A stretch of 64,000 nucleotides of DNA, taken from the NCBI GenBank assembly GCA_022496185.1, contig WTXG01000115.1:1-64000 (forward strand), read 5' to 3'. Made by a program: the position numbers and the translations under genes. The stretch is from Multifurca ochricompacta. Its lineage: Eukaryota > Basidiomycota > Agaricomycetes > Russulales > Russulaceae. The notes beneath the pieces were generated by a model that did no database searches, was not told the DNA's origin, and worked only from the letters and a program-made list of their open reading frames with translations. Positions 30,920 to 43,042 of the stretch are shown piece after piece (position 1 is the stretch's first letter; each line of letters starts with the position of its first letter).

Positions 30920-31833
30920 ATGCTTTACTGATCTGTTCCCTCTTTTGATTAGTCCAACCTTTCTTCAAGCTCACTGCTTCAAGACTTTGTCTTTCCCAAT
31001 CACAGTCACAGTGAGCTTCAAATTTCCTTTTCTTGCCCTTAACTGTCCACAAGGTGGTGTGCTTCATGTGCCCACCTTGATCTGTCTGGCTAGTCCCTCA
31101 GGGGATTCTTGCAAGAGGTGATGAGGGACCCTAAGTGGGTGAAACACCTTGAGTTCCTCATGTGCGCTCTAAGTAAATAGTATTCTTAGTTGTAGCTGGG
31201 TTTTCGTCCCATCCATAGACTTAGTAGGCCACTTGCCCAGAAGGCTTGGGGCTATAGGTTCAGTCAATGCTTGGCTCGATCTGTAAGCCAGGTTTAGTGA
31301 CCTGCAGGTAGAGTTTAGGGTCTAGAACAAGGCATGGGTAGTCACTCCCATGATGCTTGGGCTCGATACAAGTAGGCTTGAACTACTATAGTAGATACAC
31401 AGTAGCTAGAGGGTTTTGTCTCTGGGCAGAAGTACCTGCTGCTTTCATTGGGGGTTCGCCCCAACCAGAGGAAACTCAATAGTCTACTACAGTCATGGCC
31501 CCAATCATCTAGGGCTTAATCATGGACTCCACCACCAGCACTAGAGGAAGGGCTCTATACCCTTTGTCTCTAGTGGAACTTGCAGTTGGCTCCTCCATGA
31601 CATGACTCCCCATCTATTTACACAATGTCCCCCTGATGTGGGCTTAGGACTTGTTGTAGATGGCATTAGACAGCTTACTATACTACTTAGAAGTCACACA
31701 TCAGAGGCAGGACTTTTTTAAGTTCTGAAGCATAGTGCCACAGAATGGACAGGCCCTCTTAAATGAGACCTGGACAACTGGTTCTAACTGCTCCTTGGAA
31801 CCAGGATCAAACCTTTTTTAAAAATCATCTCAA
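30920..31833 (+). other. Copia1 long untranslated leader
   Basis: About 910 nt between PBS and gag show no ORF of note, yet the stretch is strongly conserved with Copia2 (45945-46859). A short hairpin, TTGGGG-GTTCG-CCCCAA, is at about 31449-31465 in both copies. It may hold the packaging and dimerisation signals. Confidence 0.6.
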
Positions 31834-34800
31834 ATGTCTTCCATCGTCTTTCCTCCCACATTCAAATTCGATAAACTTGATGGCTCGAATTGGCAGCAAT
31901 GGTCGGTGTCTTTCACTGCCTTGCTGAGGATAAATGGAATGAAGAGGCACATTACTCATGATGCCCCTGAATTCCTGAATCCGCCCAAGCCAGAGGATGG
32001 TGAGAAGGATGACGAGTACGCCAAATGCTTCGCACTATGGTCGGAGCCTATGTACATAGAGTGGAACAGAGTGGAGGAAGTCCTCATGGGAGTTCTGGTG
32101 ATGGTAACATCACCAGAGACATACTCCCAAATTGCCTCTGACAGAACTTATCCTTCTGTCAATGCCAAGTATGAGCGATTGGAATCGCTCTATGGCTCAG
32201 TGGGTAGCATGGCCACCTACAATTTGTGGTGTTCTGTGTCTTCTTTCCGCTTGGAAGAAGGCAAGCAATTCAGACCCCAATTGCAGTGTGTGTTGGATGT
32301 GAGGAGTACTCTCAAGGAAAATGGGATGGAGATCTCTGATCTCCAGATGAGCTTTATTTTGCTCCAATCCCTACCTCCATCCTACAATGCCATCACAGGC
32401 TCCATCCTGGCGTCAGGTCCTCCTGACCACCTTTCCCCTCAGGACCTTGTTCAAAGGTTCCTAAATGAGGAAAGCCGACTAGCAGGAAGTGGTGTTGGGG
32501 CTGCCCTTAATAAGGCAGCCCATGTCAACAAAAATAAAAAACAAAAACAACCAAATTTCACACCACAACCTGCAGGTGCATCATCATCCAATGATGTCAC
32601 CTGCTTCTATTGCCAGAAGCCGGGCCACAAGGCTAATGAATGTCAGCAAAGGAAACAGGACAGAGCCAATGCTGATGCAGGCAAAAAAGGCAACAAGAGG
32701 AAGGGGCAAGGCCCCAGTGTACAAACAAACTCCACACAAGTAGCTACCATAGTTAATGGTAGTGGCAGAATACAGGAGGTGCATGAGACACCTCGCATTT
32801 CACTTTATTCTTTGACTGAGCATATGCAAGAAGTCGATGATGACAGCAATCCTTGGATGATGGAAAGCGGAGCCACCACACACTTTACACCATACTTAGA
32901 AGACTTTTCTGAGTATCTCCCACATACGGGACATCAGGTGACAATTGGTGATGGCTCTGTAGTCCAAGTCAAAGGAACAGGCAAAGTCATTCTCAAAACT
33001 TGAAATAATTATGAGTTAGAGTTAAATAATGTTTACTATATGCCTGGCAGTGAAAGAATACTGTCAACAAGCTGCATCACCAACAAAGGTGGCTCAGTGG
33101 AGTTCACTCCATCTGAGGTCAGAATAAAGTACGATAATGCAATAATAGCGGAAGGTGTCAAGGCTATGGGACTCTATTGGGTCCTTGGGAAAACTATGCA
33201 GAATTTAAATACTGCTTCCCACAAATCTGCATCAAGTAGCCTTGATACCTGGCATCTGCATATGGGTCATATGTCAAAAGAGGCCCTCAAAAGACATGCT
33301 CCTAAGGCAGTAAAAGGCCTTAGCATAGATAATAGCCAAATGGAAGACAAGCTGTGTTATGGCTGTGAAATGGGAAAATCACACCATCTTCCATTCCCTC
33401 CCTCTCAAAAGAGAGCTTCAGCACCCTTGGAAGTCATTCATAGTGACCTAGTTGGTCCTTTACAATGTACTTCAATTCAAGGGAATCTATATTTCGCCAC
33501 TTTCATAGATGACTTTAGCAGAACTGCTCTAGTTGTTGCTATGAAAGCCAAAAGTGACTTTACATCGGTTTTCTGTAACATTAAGGCATTCCTGGAAAAT
33601 AAAACAGACAGGAAAATAAAGACCTTACACACAGACCAAGGTGGCGAATTTGTAAATAGGGAGCTGAAGTCAATACTTGAGCAGGCTGGCATAGAGCATA
33701 AATTGATGATGTCATACTCCCCACAACAGAATGGAAGGGCTGAAAGGTTCAACAGAACCATCATGGAAAAGGCTACCAGTATGCTGCATCATGCTGGTCT
33801 TTCCCTTGGTTTCTGGGAATGTGCAGTGCGAACAGCCTGTCACATATACAATAGAACGCCTATCCGCTCTAATAAGTGGAGGACACCACTTGAGCTTCTG
33901 GATGGGGACATTCCAGATGTCTCATACTTTAAAATATTTGGCTGCTTAGCCTACTACACTGTCCCAGAGGATAAAAGATGTAAACTGGATCACAAAGCCA
34001 GGGAAACAGTCTTTGTTGGGTATGCACCCCATTCAAAAGGATATTTGCTATGGGATATGCATACTTGATCCTTTGTACTGTCAAGAGATGTGACATTCAA
34101 TGAAGGATCCTTCCCATCCAACCTTGCCAAGGACAGCAAGGGAAAACAAAAGGAAAAAGTTACGCCTTTTGTATTAGAAGTTGAGAGGCCTGTCCAGCCT
34201 CAACCAGCAATAGCCACAGTTCCTCAGGCTCCTGAAGACAAGGATGCTGAGGTTGAGGAACAGGAGGTAGTGGAACCTCCTCAAATAAATCCTGAGCCTA
34301 CCACACCCGAAAGAGAGGACACACATGATGTTACAATCTATCAGACACCCCCATCCCAAATCATGGAACCATCAGAACTCCCCCAAAGAACTCGTGCCAA
34401 AAGACAATCTAAGAAAAATGTTGGCAGACTTCCCCAACCAGTTTTTACTAGGGAAAGTCCACACTCTCAACAACGTGACAGGGCTGTGCAGGAAGATTTA
34501 GATCTTGATACTGCCTGTCCCAAACGTTCACGTTGCATGAATCCTCAATTTTACAATGAGGATAATGCTGAGTTTGTGCAGGGTTCTTCCAGACTTGGGC
34601 ACATGGAATTGCTAAATGCTGCAGGAGTCTCTTATAGAGATCCCCTGACTTTTCAGGAGGCAATGCAATCTGACAATGCCAGTGAATGGCTTGAGGCATG
34701 TAAATATGAAATTGATGCCTTAGATAAACTTAATGTGTGGTGCCTTGAAGATCTTCCAAAAGGAAGAAAGGCTGTCAAGTCTAAATGGGTTTTTAAGCTG

Positions 34801-36183
34801 AAACCAGATGGACGGTTTTGTGCTAGGCTCGTGGCAAAAGGGTTCACCCAAGTAGAAGGAGTGGACTTCGACGAAACATTTTCCCCAGTTGCCAGATTTG
34901 AATCACTTAGATTATTACTAGCACTAGCTATGCTAGAGGATTGGGAAATCCACCAGATGGATGTCAAATCGGCATTCCTACATGGTGATCTGGATGAGGA
35001 AATTTATATGGAGCAACCAGTTGGTTTTGTCATTGCTGGTCAAGAGTCCAAAGTTTGTAGGTTACAAAAAGCACTATATGGCCTCAAACAAGCATCCTGA
35101 GCATGGAATTTACAATTCCATGCAGTTCTTAATGAACTGGGCTTTACTTGGACGTACTCTGATGCAGGAGTATATGTGTTTCATCAAAAGGAGGGGGATG
35201 ATTCACTCTATGTCATTCTTTATGTAGATGACATCACTATACTTGGATCTTCCAATGATAAGATAACATGGCGGAAGTCATCTTTATCTAAACGATATGA
35301 GATGACTGACTTGGGAGAAATCCAGTCATACCTTGGAGTTAACATCACCAGGGATCGTCCTAATAAGACACTGGAGATTGACCAAGCAGCCTATGTTTTA
35401 TCTATTATTGAGAAGTTTGGGATGAGGGATTCCAACTGAGTATATACTCCTCTTCCCTCTGGTGCTGATGTTCATCTGGTCAAGTTTGATGGCCAGGCAT
35501 CTACTTCTGATATAAAGAAGTACCAACAGTTGATGGGGTCACTGCTATGGGTGCAGATTGGAAGCAGACCCAACATCAGTTTTGCTGTGGTGCACCTTAG
35601 CCAGTATGCTTCCAACCCCTCTCAGAATCATATGCAATTAGCAAAATATGTCTTAAAGTATCTTAATAGTACAAAAGACTATAAGTTGCAATATTCTGGA
35701 GGGAATGGGGAGAGTGGCCTTCATGGCTTTGCAGATTCCTCATGGGGAGATCAAGAGGACTGCCACTCCACCTCAGGCTATGTGTTTTTCTTAGCAAATG
35801 GTGCCATATCATGGTGTTCCAGAAAGCAGAAAACAGTAGCACAGTCCACCACTGAAGCCGAGTATATGAGCCTCTCTGAGGTGTCCAATCAGGCAGCATG
35901 GTATAGGACTTTTATGGAGGAATTAGGGTATGAGGTATCCTCCCCTATACTACTCCATTGTGACAATAAGGGTGCCGTAGATTTGGCATTAAACCCGGTC
36001 ACAGGAAGGCAGTCAAAGCATATACCTATCAAGTACCATGCCATTAGGGGATACATTGAATCGCACATAATTGAGTTAGTGCAGACCCCCACAGGTGAGA
36101 TGCTGGCAGATGGCTTCACTAAGTCTCTACCAAGAGCATTGTTTGAAACCATGGTAAATGGACTTGGACTTATGCTGGAATGA
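31834..36183 (+). pseudogene. gag-pol: Copia1 gag-pol, four in-frame TGA codons
   Basis: A single frame of 1450 codons without indels. The order is Gag with knuckle CFYCQKPGHKANEC, protease, integrase (HHCC, then DDE with IHSDLVGPL, HTDQGGEF and QNGRAERFN), RT (GVDFDETFSPVAR, LYVDD) and RNase H (ADSSWGD ... TEAEYM ... HCDNKGA). The protease has ESGA where Copia2 has DSGA, so the catalytic aspartate is lost. TGA codons are at 33001 (TGC in Copia2), 34066 (CGA in Copia2), 35098 and 35437; the last two are also TGA in Copia2. Ends at TGA 36181-36183, 300 bp before the LTR. Confidence 0.92.
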
Positions 36184-36483
36184 GAGAGCTGGAATCTGGA
36201 AACTTTGTATACCAGTTTCACTTTCCCACCATGCCATATGAGTATATTCTCGACCTCAAGAGTGACGCAAGTGGTGTGAGCATGCCAGAAGTAGGCATTC
36301 AAATATGTCAAGCACTTCAGCTTGCATAAGCAAATCTACAACTTGTATGCAAAACTCACAAACCGCACTCGAGAGTTAGAGAAGTTGGATCTCTGGCTGG
36401 TGATATGCTCATTCAATTGTAATGGCAGTGTGCTCATTCAACTCATCTCAAATCCATGACCAGATGCCTTCAGCATGGAGGGA

Positions 36484-36993
36484 TGTTGAACACAGGACGT
36501 GTTCGGTGATGCTTCAGGCATCAGGAGATTAGATTAGCTACTTTATGGATTAGATTAGATATTGGAGTCTTGGACTATTTACCATATCATTATTACTTTC
36601 TTTCTCACATTCCACAGTAGCTGACTGATGTACCTTAGTAATGATGTACAAGCATGTGATTCCTTACTGGCCAATGGCCTTATTCCCTCTTGTTTATTGT
36701 TTGGACTATGTCCGGCACTTGTGGACTTATTCCCAGTGCACAGACCATCCCTTGGATTGTATATAAGGGTGTCTGTTTCATCTCTTACACTTCAGAGTTT
36801 TCTTCACCTCTGAAGTGTAAGTTCCAGTCTCTCTACTTACTACCTTACCTACAACTAACCGTCTCTATAGATAACTTGTTCTAGGTGTGTAGTATAGTAA
36901 TATAGAGTTTTCTTCACCTCTGAAGTATAACTTGTTCTAGCTTTACTCGCTAACCCCAACAGTCAGTATGCTGCGCCTCATGCCTGTTTGACA
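36484..36993 (+). repeat. Copia1 3' LTR
   Basis: 510 bp, after the polypurine GGAGGGA. It ends TGTTTGACA, where the 5' LTR has TGTTCAACA. Confidence 0.93.
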
Positions 36994-37679
36994 GCATTCA
37001 CAGATGGGCAGGCCAAACAGAAGGCTGCTTGAGAATTAAAGTCCCTAAAAATGGAGAAGGGAGAATTGGACACCTATGTGGCAAAATTCAGAAGCCTGGC
37101 CAACAGGGCAGGGTATGATATGGATGAAGAAGCCACACTGGATCTCTTCTCCCAAGGATTGCCCAATCCCTTAGTCAAAAACATCATCCAGTTCCACCAC
37201 CCTCAGGATTGGAATGGATGGGTAGAAGCTGCTCGATGACAGCAGCAAGACTATCTAGACTTCCAAACACGCTTTGGGGTCAATACAAAAAAGGGAAAGA
37301 CTCAAGATCAGTGGAAGGCGGCTTTCGGAATTAAACCCACACATGCCTCTCAGCGAGATCCAAACACCATGGATACATTGGCTGACAGAACCTGAGCAAG
37401 GGCCACGCTCACTGAAGATGAAAGACAGACATTGATGAAAGAAGGATGGTGCTTTCATTGCAAAGCACAAGGACATATGTCAAGAGAATGCCCTAAGAAG
37501 GGGGCGCGAGTGGCCGAAGCTATGACCGCACCCATCTGCAATAACCCACCCACTGTTGAAAAGAAAACACCAACAAAAGAAGAGAAGGCACAAGAAATAT
37601 GGGCCAATATGATGAAGGAAAGTGAGGAAGTGCAGGCCATTCTGGTAGAGAAGGCATTTGCCAAAAAGGATTTTTGATT
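36994..37679 (+). pseudogene. gag: E4 gag, 5'-truncated
   Basis: It starts within the Gag core at the sequence equivalent to E5 42361 (GCATTCACAGATGGGCAGG) and runs through the CX2CX4HX4C knuckle to the TTTTTGA junction near 37670. TGA codons at about 37237 and 37393 sit where E1 or E3 has arginine. The left part is missing, replaced by Copia1. Confidence 0.9.
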
Positions 37680-40600
37680 GGCTCTACCCCATTGGCCTGG
37701 GTGCGAGCACTACATGTAACCTCTGTGTATACTAGTCGCTTCAAATCTTTGAAAATACCAATACATTTCGAGACTACACAGAAGACGGCCAATTGCGACA
37801 TCCTGATAGATTCAGGAGCTACTGATAATTTTATCAGTCCGCACATGGCAAGGACCATGGGTTTGGGGATGCTGGCACTCCCCCAGGAAAAGAATATTTG
37901 GAACATTGATGGAACTGCCAATTGGGCAGGGAAGATCACACATTACACTGACCTTAATGTCCAAGTGGGAGAACAGACAAAGGTCATACACTTCCTAGTC
38001 ACCAACTTAGGAGATGAGGATCTAATCCTAGGGTACCCATGGCTTGCTGCTTTCAAACCAAAGATTAACTGGAGCAATGCAACTATGGACAAAGAATTCT
38101 ACCCTGTTCTAATCACATCTATGGGGTATGATTACACAGCCCAACATTTGGCAGTATGCAGAGCAGAGGAAGAAAGTGAGGATCCGGGTTACTGCTTCAC
38201 TACCAAGGCATCAGAGCTTGCCCAGAAGGCGGTGGAAGGACATACAGAAAGGACCTTTGAAGAAGTAGTGCTGGAAGCATACCACTGACACTGGAAGGTA
38301 TTCTCAGAGGAGGAATCACAACATTTCCTGCCCACATGGCCGTGGGACCACACCATTGATTTTACACCCAACACCCCATCAGCAATCGATTGTAAAATCT
38401 ACCCACTATCTCAGGCAGAACAGACAGTGCTCATGGCATTCCTCAAAGAACACCTGGCAAAGGGGTACATTCATCCATCAAAGTCCCCATATGCGTCACC
38501 CTTCTTCTTTATCAAGAAAAAGGATGGCAAACTTTGACCTGTTCAGGATTACCAATGCATAAATACCCATACCATAAAAAACACCTACCCCCTGCCACTT
38601 ATATCAGAACTTATTGATACCATGCGAGACAAGTCCCTATTCTCTAAGATGGACGTCCATTGGGGTTACAACAATATCAGGATCAGAGAAGGTGATCAGT
38701 GTAAAGCAGTGTTCAAGACCAACCAGGGGCTGTTCGAGCCGAATGTCATGTTCTTTGGCCTCACCAATTCACCTGCCACTTTCCAGTCTATGATGAACCA
38801 TATATTCCGCGACCTCATTCTCACAGGCGAAGTGGTGGTATATATGGATGATATACTGGTAGCTACCACAAATGACCTGGTCCACCACTGAGAACGAGTT
38901 CACCAAGTATTGGATATCCTGCACGAGCATGATCTATACCTCAAACCAGCCAAATGCTCATTCAAGCAACAAAGTGTAGAGTACTTGGGAGTCATTCTGG
39001 AGGGAGGACATGTATGAATGGACCCAGTAAAGGTACAAGGGATTCAGGAATGGCCCGTACTGACATGTGTCAAGGATGTGCAATCCTTCATAGGATTCTG
39101 CAACTTCTACTGATGATTTGTATGAGGGTTCTCAGGGATCACCCAACCACTGAACAGACTACTAAAGAAGGACATACCTTGGCACTGGGGAATTGAAAAA
39201 CAACAGGCCTTTGAATGAATTTGGGATATTGTTGGTTCGGAGCCTGTCCTCCTACAGCCAGATTTAGGACAGCCTTTTGAACTTGAAGTCAACACATCTC
39301 ACTTTGCCAATGGGGCCGTATTAAACCAAAGGGACACAAGGGGGCTGCTTCACCCAGTCGCCTTCTACTCCAAGACCTTCTCACCAGCCAAATGGAACTA
39401 TGATATTTGGGATAGGGAATTGCTCACCATTGTAAAAGCACTATGACACTGGTGACCATACTTAGCAGGGACCCCTCATAAAACCATCATTCACACCAAT
39501 CACTCCAACCTTTTGTACTGGAAGGAACCCCACAAGATTAGTCGATGGGTAGCTTGCGAAGTCCTTGAGCTGGAGGAATATAACTTTGTACTGAAGCATA
39601 TTGCAGGAAGTCATAATGCACACGCAGACGCCCTGTTGCGACAATCTGATCTGAGCAGTGGAGGGGAGGACAACAACAACATCACAGTACTCCCTGAAGA
39701 GGTCTTTGCAAAAGCGACTGTTGTTAGCCTTCACAACATGGATTTGTGGGCCCAAGTATCACAAAATATGAATCAGCAGCTATGCCAATCATGGGCAAAT
39801 GCACATAACCTGAAAAAGATTGATGGTCTTTGGTGGAAGGAAGGAGATCATCTTGTTGTCACCGGTGGTGACAACATTAAGAGGGGGGTGATCCATTTTC
39901 ACCATGACCTTCCCTCAGCTGGCCACCCAGGCATTGCCAATACCTATGCACTTGCCAAATGCGACTATTGGTGGCCAAACATGAAAAAGGACGTTGAAGA
40001 ATATGTGAAGGGATGCACGGACTGCCAGGCCAACAAAGTGAATATGCACCCACATCCACCAGCACCATCCCCAATTACACCCATAGCCTTGCTACCATTC
40101 CAGACAATTGCCATGGACTTTATCGTCAAGCTCCCCACCTCCAGGGGCTTTGATTCCATCCTGACCATCACAGACCACGACTGTTCCAAGGCAGCACTGT
40201 TCATACCCTGCAAAGAGTCAATTACAGCAGAAGGAGTCGCCAAGCTGTATTTGGATCATGTCTATAGACACTATGGTCTCCCTGCAAAGATCATTTCAGA
40301 CCATGACCCATGCTTCACCTCCACATTTGCCCAAGCACTCTGTAAAGTCCTGGATGTAACCCAAAACATCTCGACCACCTATCATCCACAAACCGATGGA
40401 CAGTCAGAAAGGATGAACCAATGGCTAGAACAATACCTTTGGTTCTGGTGTAACAGATGACAGGATGACTGGGCAGACTGGTTGGCCACTGCGGAATTTG
40501 CACATAACTCTTGGCCCAATGGTACCACTAAAGCCACCCCATTCTCCCTTATCATGGGATGGACACCATGAACCATTTGGACCAATAAGCCCACTAATGT

Positions 40601-40921
40601 CCCATCCATGGCACAGTGTATCAGCCAATGGGAGGAGATCAGGAAATCAGCCAATGAAAATCTTCTAAAGGTGCAAAGGACCCTGTCAGAGAAGCCCTCG
40701 CGGTTCACACCTTATCAGACCAATGACTTCATCTGGCTGGAAGGGAAGAATATCCACATGTCACACCCCACAGCCAAATTAGCACCCCGACGTCATGGAC
40801 CTTTCAAGATAACAAGGAAGCTGTCAGATGTGTCATACCAACTCGAGCTCCCATCCACATGGAAGATCCATCCAGTCTTCCATGCCAGACTCTTGATGCC
40901 CTACAAAGAAACATCCCTGCA
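37674..40921 (+). pseudogene. pol: E4 pol, heavily decayed, cut at the integrase C-terminus
   Basis: Protease (DSGATDNFI), RT with [11 protein letters not shown] near 38845, RNase H, HHCC and DDE integrase can be followed without large gaps. I count at least a dozen in-frame TGA codons (for instance 38286, 38537, 38889, 39015, 39112, 39115, 39447, 40457, 40569), nearly all where the better copies have arginine. I saw no TAA or TAG among those checked. It stops before the chromodomain at 40921, where the LTR of E5 begins. Confidence 0.9.
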
Positions 40922-41509
40922 TGTTACAACCTCTGCTGTCTGCCCCCGTTTTCTTTCTACTCCCCAATGACGACCCCTCCTTGCCGCCCACTTTGCACTT
41001 CTCAATCACGTCTCCATCCTGGGACCCATCATGTGCTCTGCTTCTGTCCCTGTGATTCACTTTGTACTTGTTGACTCGACGCTTACCTATGTTTGACATC
41101 CTTATCTCTTTATCTCCTTATCTTTATGACTGGACACTTACTTAATTCCCTATCAGAAGCTCAGCTTTATGCCATCCACTTTTGTATATTTGGGCCCACC
41201 TGACTCTGTGTTCTTATCTCATAGATGCTCACTGAATTATGTATATAAGTCCACTGTAGCTACCTTGTAGACCTCAGACTCAACTTATTGAATACATTGG
41301 TGCTTGTCTTCTGGACTTCCCTTTGGACTCTTGAACTCAGTTGTCTCAGTGCTTCTGGCACTTTTCCGCTTAACATTGTCTTAGAGTACAGCCTCTTTGA
41401 CTTTGACTCATCCCTCATAAACTCCAAGGAGCCTTATTGGTTTCTTATCTGAACCTACAATTCATGCTGTCACACAAGTCATGTGGAACATCCCGCACTG
41501 GACATAACA
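40922..41509 (+). repeat. E5 5' LTR
   Basis: 588 bp, TGTTACAACC ... TGGACATAACA, the same length as the E1 LTR. TATATAAG lies near 41242. The motif at 41276-41286 is AGACTCAACTT, one CpG transition away from the E1-E3 form. Confidence 0.9.
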
Positions 41510-41511
41510 TC

Positions 41512-41522
41512 AAGTCAAGTCT
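41512..41522 (+). other. E5 primer-binding site, decayed
   Basis: AAGTCAAGTCT, 2 nt after the LTR, differs from the E1-E3 site by one G-to-A at a CpG. The partner motif in the LTR has its own CpG change, so pairing now has two mismatches. Confidence 0.6.
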
Positions 41523-41528
41523 CTCATT

Positions 41529-43042
41529 GTGGCTTCCAGCTGCAGTCAGACCCTCTTTCGAGAAGAACTCATTGAATGCAGAGACAAGCATAATCTTTCA
41601 CAGCAAGTACTTGGCTCTGCCACCTGGAAAGATTTTGAAACCAAGTTTGGATACTACATCTATCATGACGGAAGATACCAACTGGTAGAATACGACGATG
41701 AAAAGAGAGTTTGGTATCGTATCCAATACTCGGATAGCCAACACTCTTGGGTTACTACAGGACCTGCCCCACCTGAATTTGGACTAGGACCGTGGAGAGA
41801 GAATCCCCTGGCCATTGTCACAGACTCCAAACCAGAAGAGTATGTAGAAGAACATAGTGAAGAAGCACTGGTATTAGTGTTGACTACAACCCCAGTTGCA
41901 CCTGCAGTTGTCACGTCCAGAGCCCCTGCTTTGACAACTCCCCAGATTTCCATACAGTCCACCAACACCATCACCCCATTCCATCAGAAAATGTCCATGA
42001 TCACTGCCCAACTTCCAGACCCAGCCCCTCCTCCCCCACCACCCCCAGCCATGTTGCCACCGAACATCCCTCCACCCTCAGGACACCTGTCAGGTGTATT
42101 ACTGCAGACATTCACAGGGGACCGTTCACAAAGCAAGAAATTCATGTTGGAGTTCATGACCTTCAAAAACTTCAACCATGACATCCCCCAGATCATCAAT
42201 CCCTTCCAGTGTGCCAACCTCTTCCTGTCTTTAATTCGAGGAGAGGCAGTAGACGATTGGACTATGGAACAGCTGGAATGGCTGAATGAACAAATTGAGA
42301 GTGGGCATCATACCACTAGTGAAGGGCTTTGGGAAACCATCGCCCAACGATTCAAAGATGCATTCACAGATGGGCAGGCCAAACAGAAAGCCGCTCGAGA
42401 ACTAAAGTCTCTAAAAATGGAGAAAGGAGAATTGGACTCCTACATAGCAAAGTTCAGAAGCCTGGCCAACAGGGCAGGATATGACATGGATGAAGAGGCG
42501 ACATTGGACCTCTTCTCCCAGGGCTTGCCTAACCCACTGGTCAAGAATATCATCCAGTTCCACCACCCTCAGGATTGGGATGGATGGGTAGAAGCTGCTC
42601 GATGACAGCAGCAGGACTATCTAGACTTCCAGACGCGCTTTGGGGTCAATACAAAAAAAGGAAAGACTTGAGATCAGTGGAAGGTGGCTTTCGGGATCAA
42701 ACCCACGCATAACTCTCAGCAAGATCCAAATGCCATGGATACGTCAGCTGACAGAACCTGAGCAAGAGCTATGCTCACCGAAGATGAAAGGCAGACATTG
42801 ATGAAGGAAGGAAGGTGCTTTCACTGCAAAGCACAAGGACATATGTCAAGGGAGTGCCCTAAGAAGGGAGCATGGGCGGCCAAGGCAACAACCGCACCCA
42901 TACACAACAACCCACCCACTGTTGAAAAGAAAACATTGATGAAAGAGGAGAAGGTGCAAGAAATATGGGCTAATATGATGAAGGAAAGCAAAGAAGTGCA
43001 GGCCATTCTGGTAGAAAAGGCATTCGCTAAAAAGGATTTTTA
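41529..43042 (+). pseudogene. gag: E5 gag, decayed
   Basis: It begins with GTG at the conserved start position. The first 358 codons are open with acidic and polyproline linkers and the Gag core. TGA codons then follow at 42603, about 42669 and about 42760, and the knuckle CFHCKAQGHMSREC near 42820. The junction reads TTTTTAA at the gag end. Confidence 0.88.

Larger units (their letters stand above)
30393..36993 (+). mobile_element. Copia element 1
   Basis: Two 510-bp LTRs (30393-30902, 36484-36993) flank a leader and one long gag-pol frame with four TGA codons and no frameshift. The flanks are GGACC on the left and GCATT on the right, so there is no TSD. The right flank is the interior of a Gypsy gag (E4) whose left part is absent on the other side. 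Confidence 0.93.

Noticed and set aside
35098..35439. TGA recoded as a sense codon (alternative code)
   Set aside because: TGA ends other frames normally here, and TGA positions in the Gypsy copies are arginine codons in sister copies, which fits mutation.
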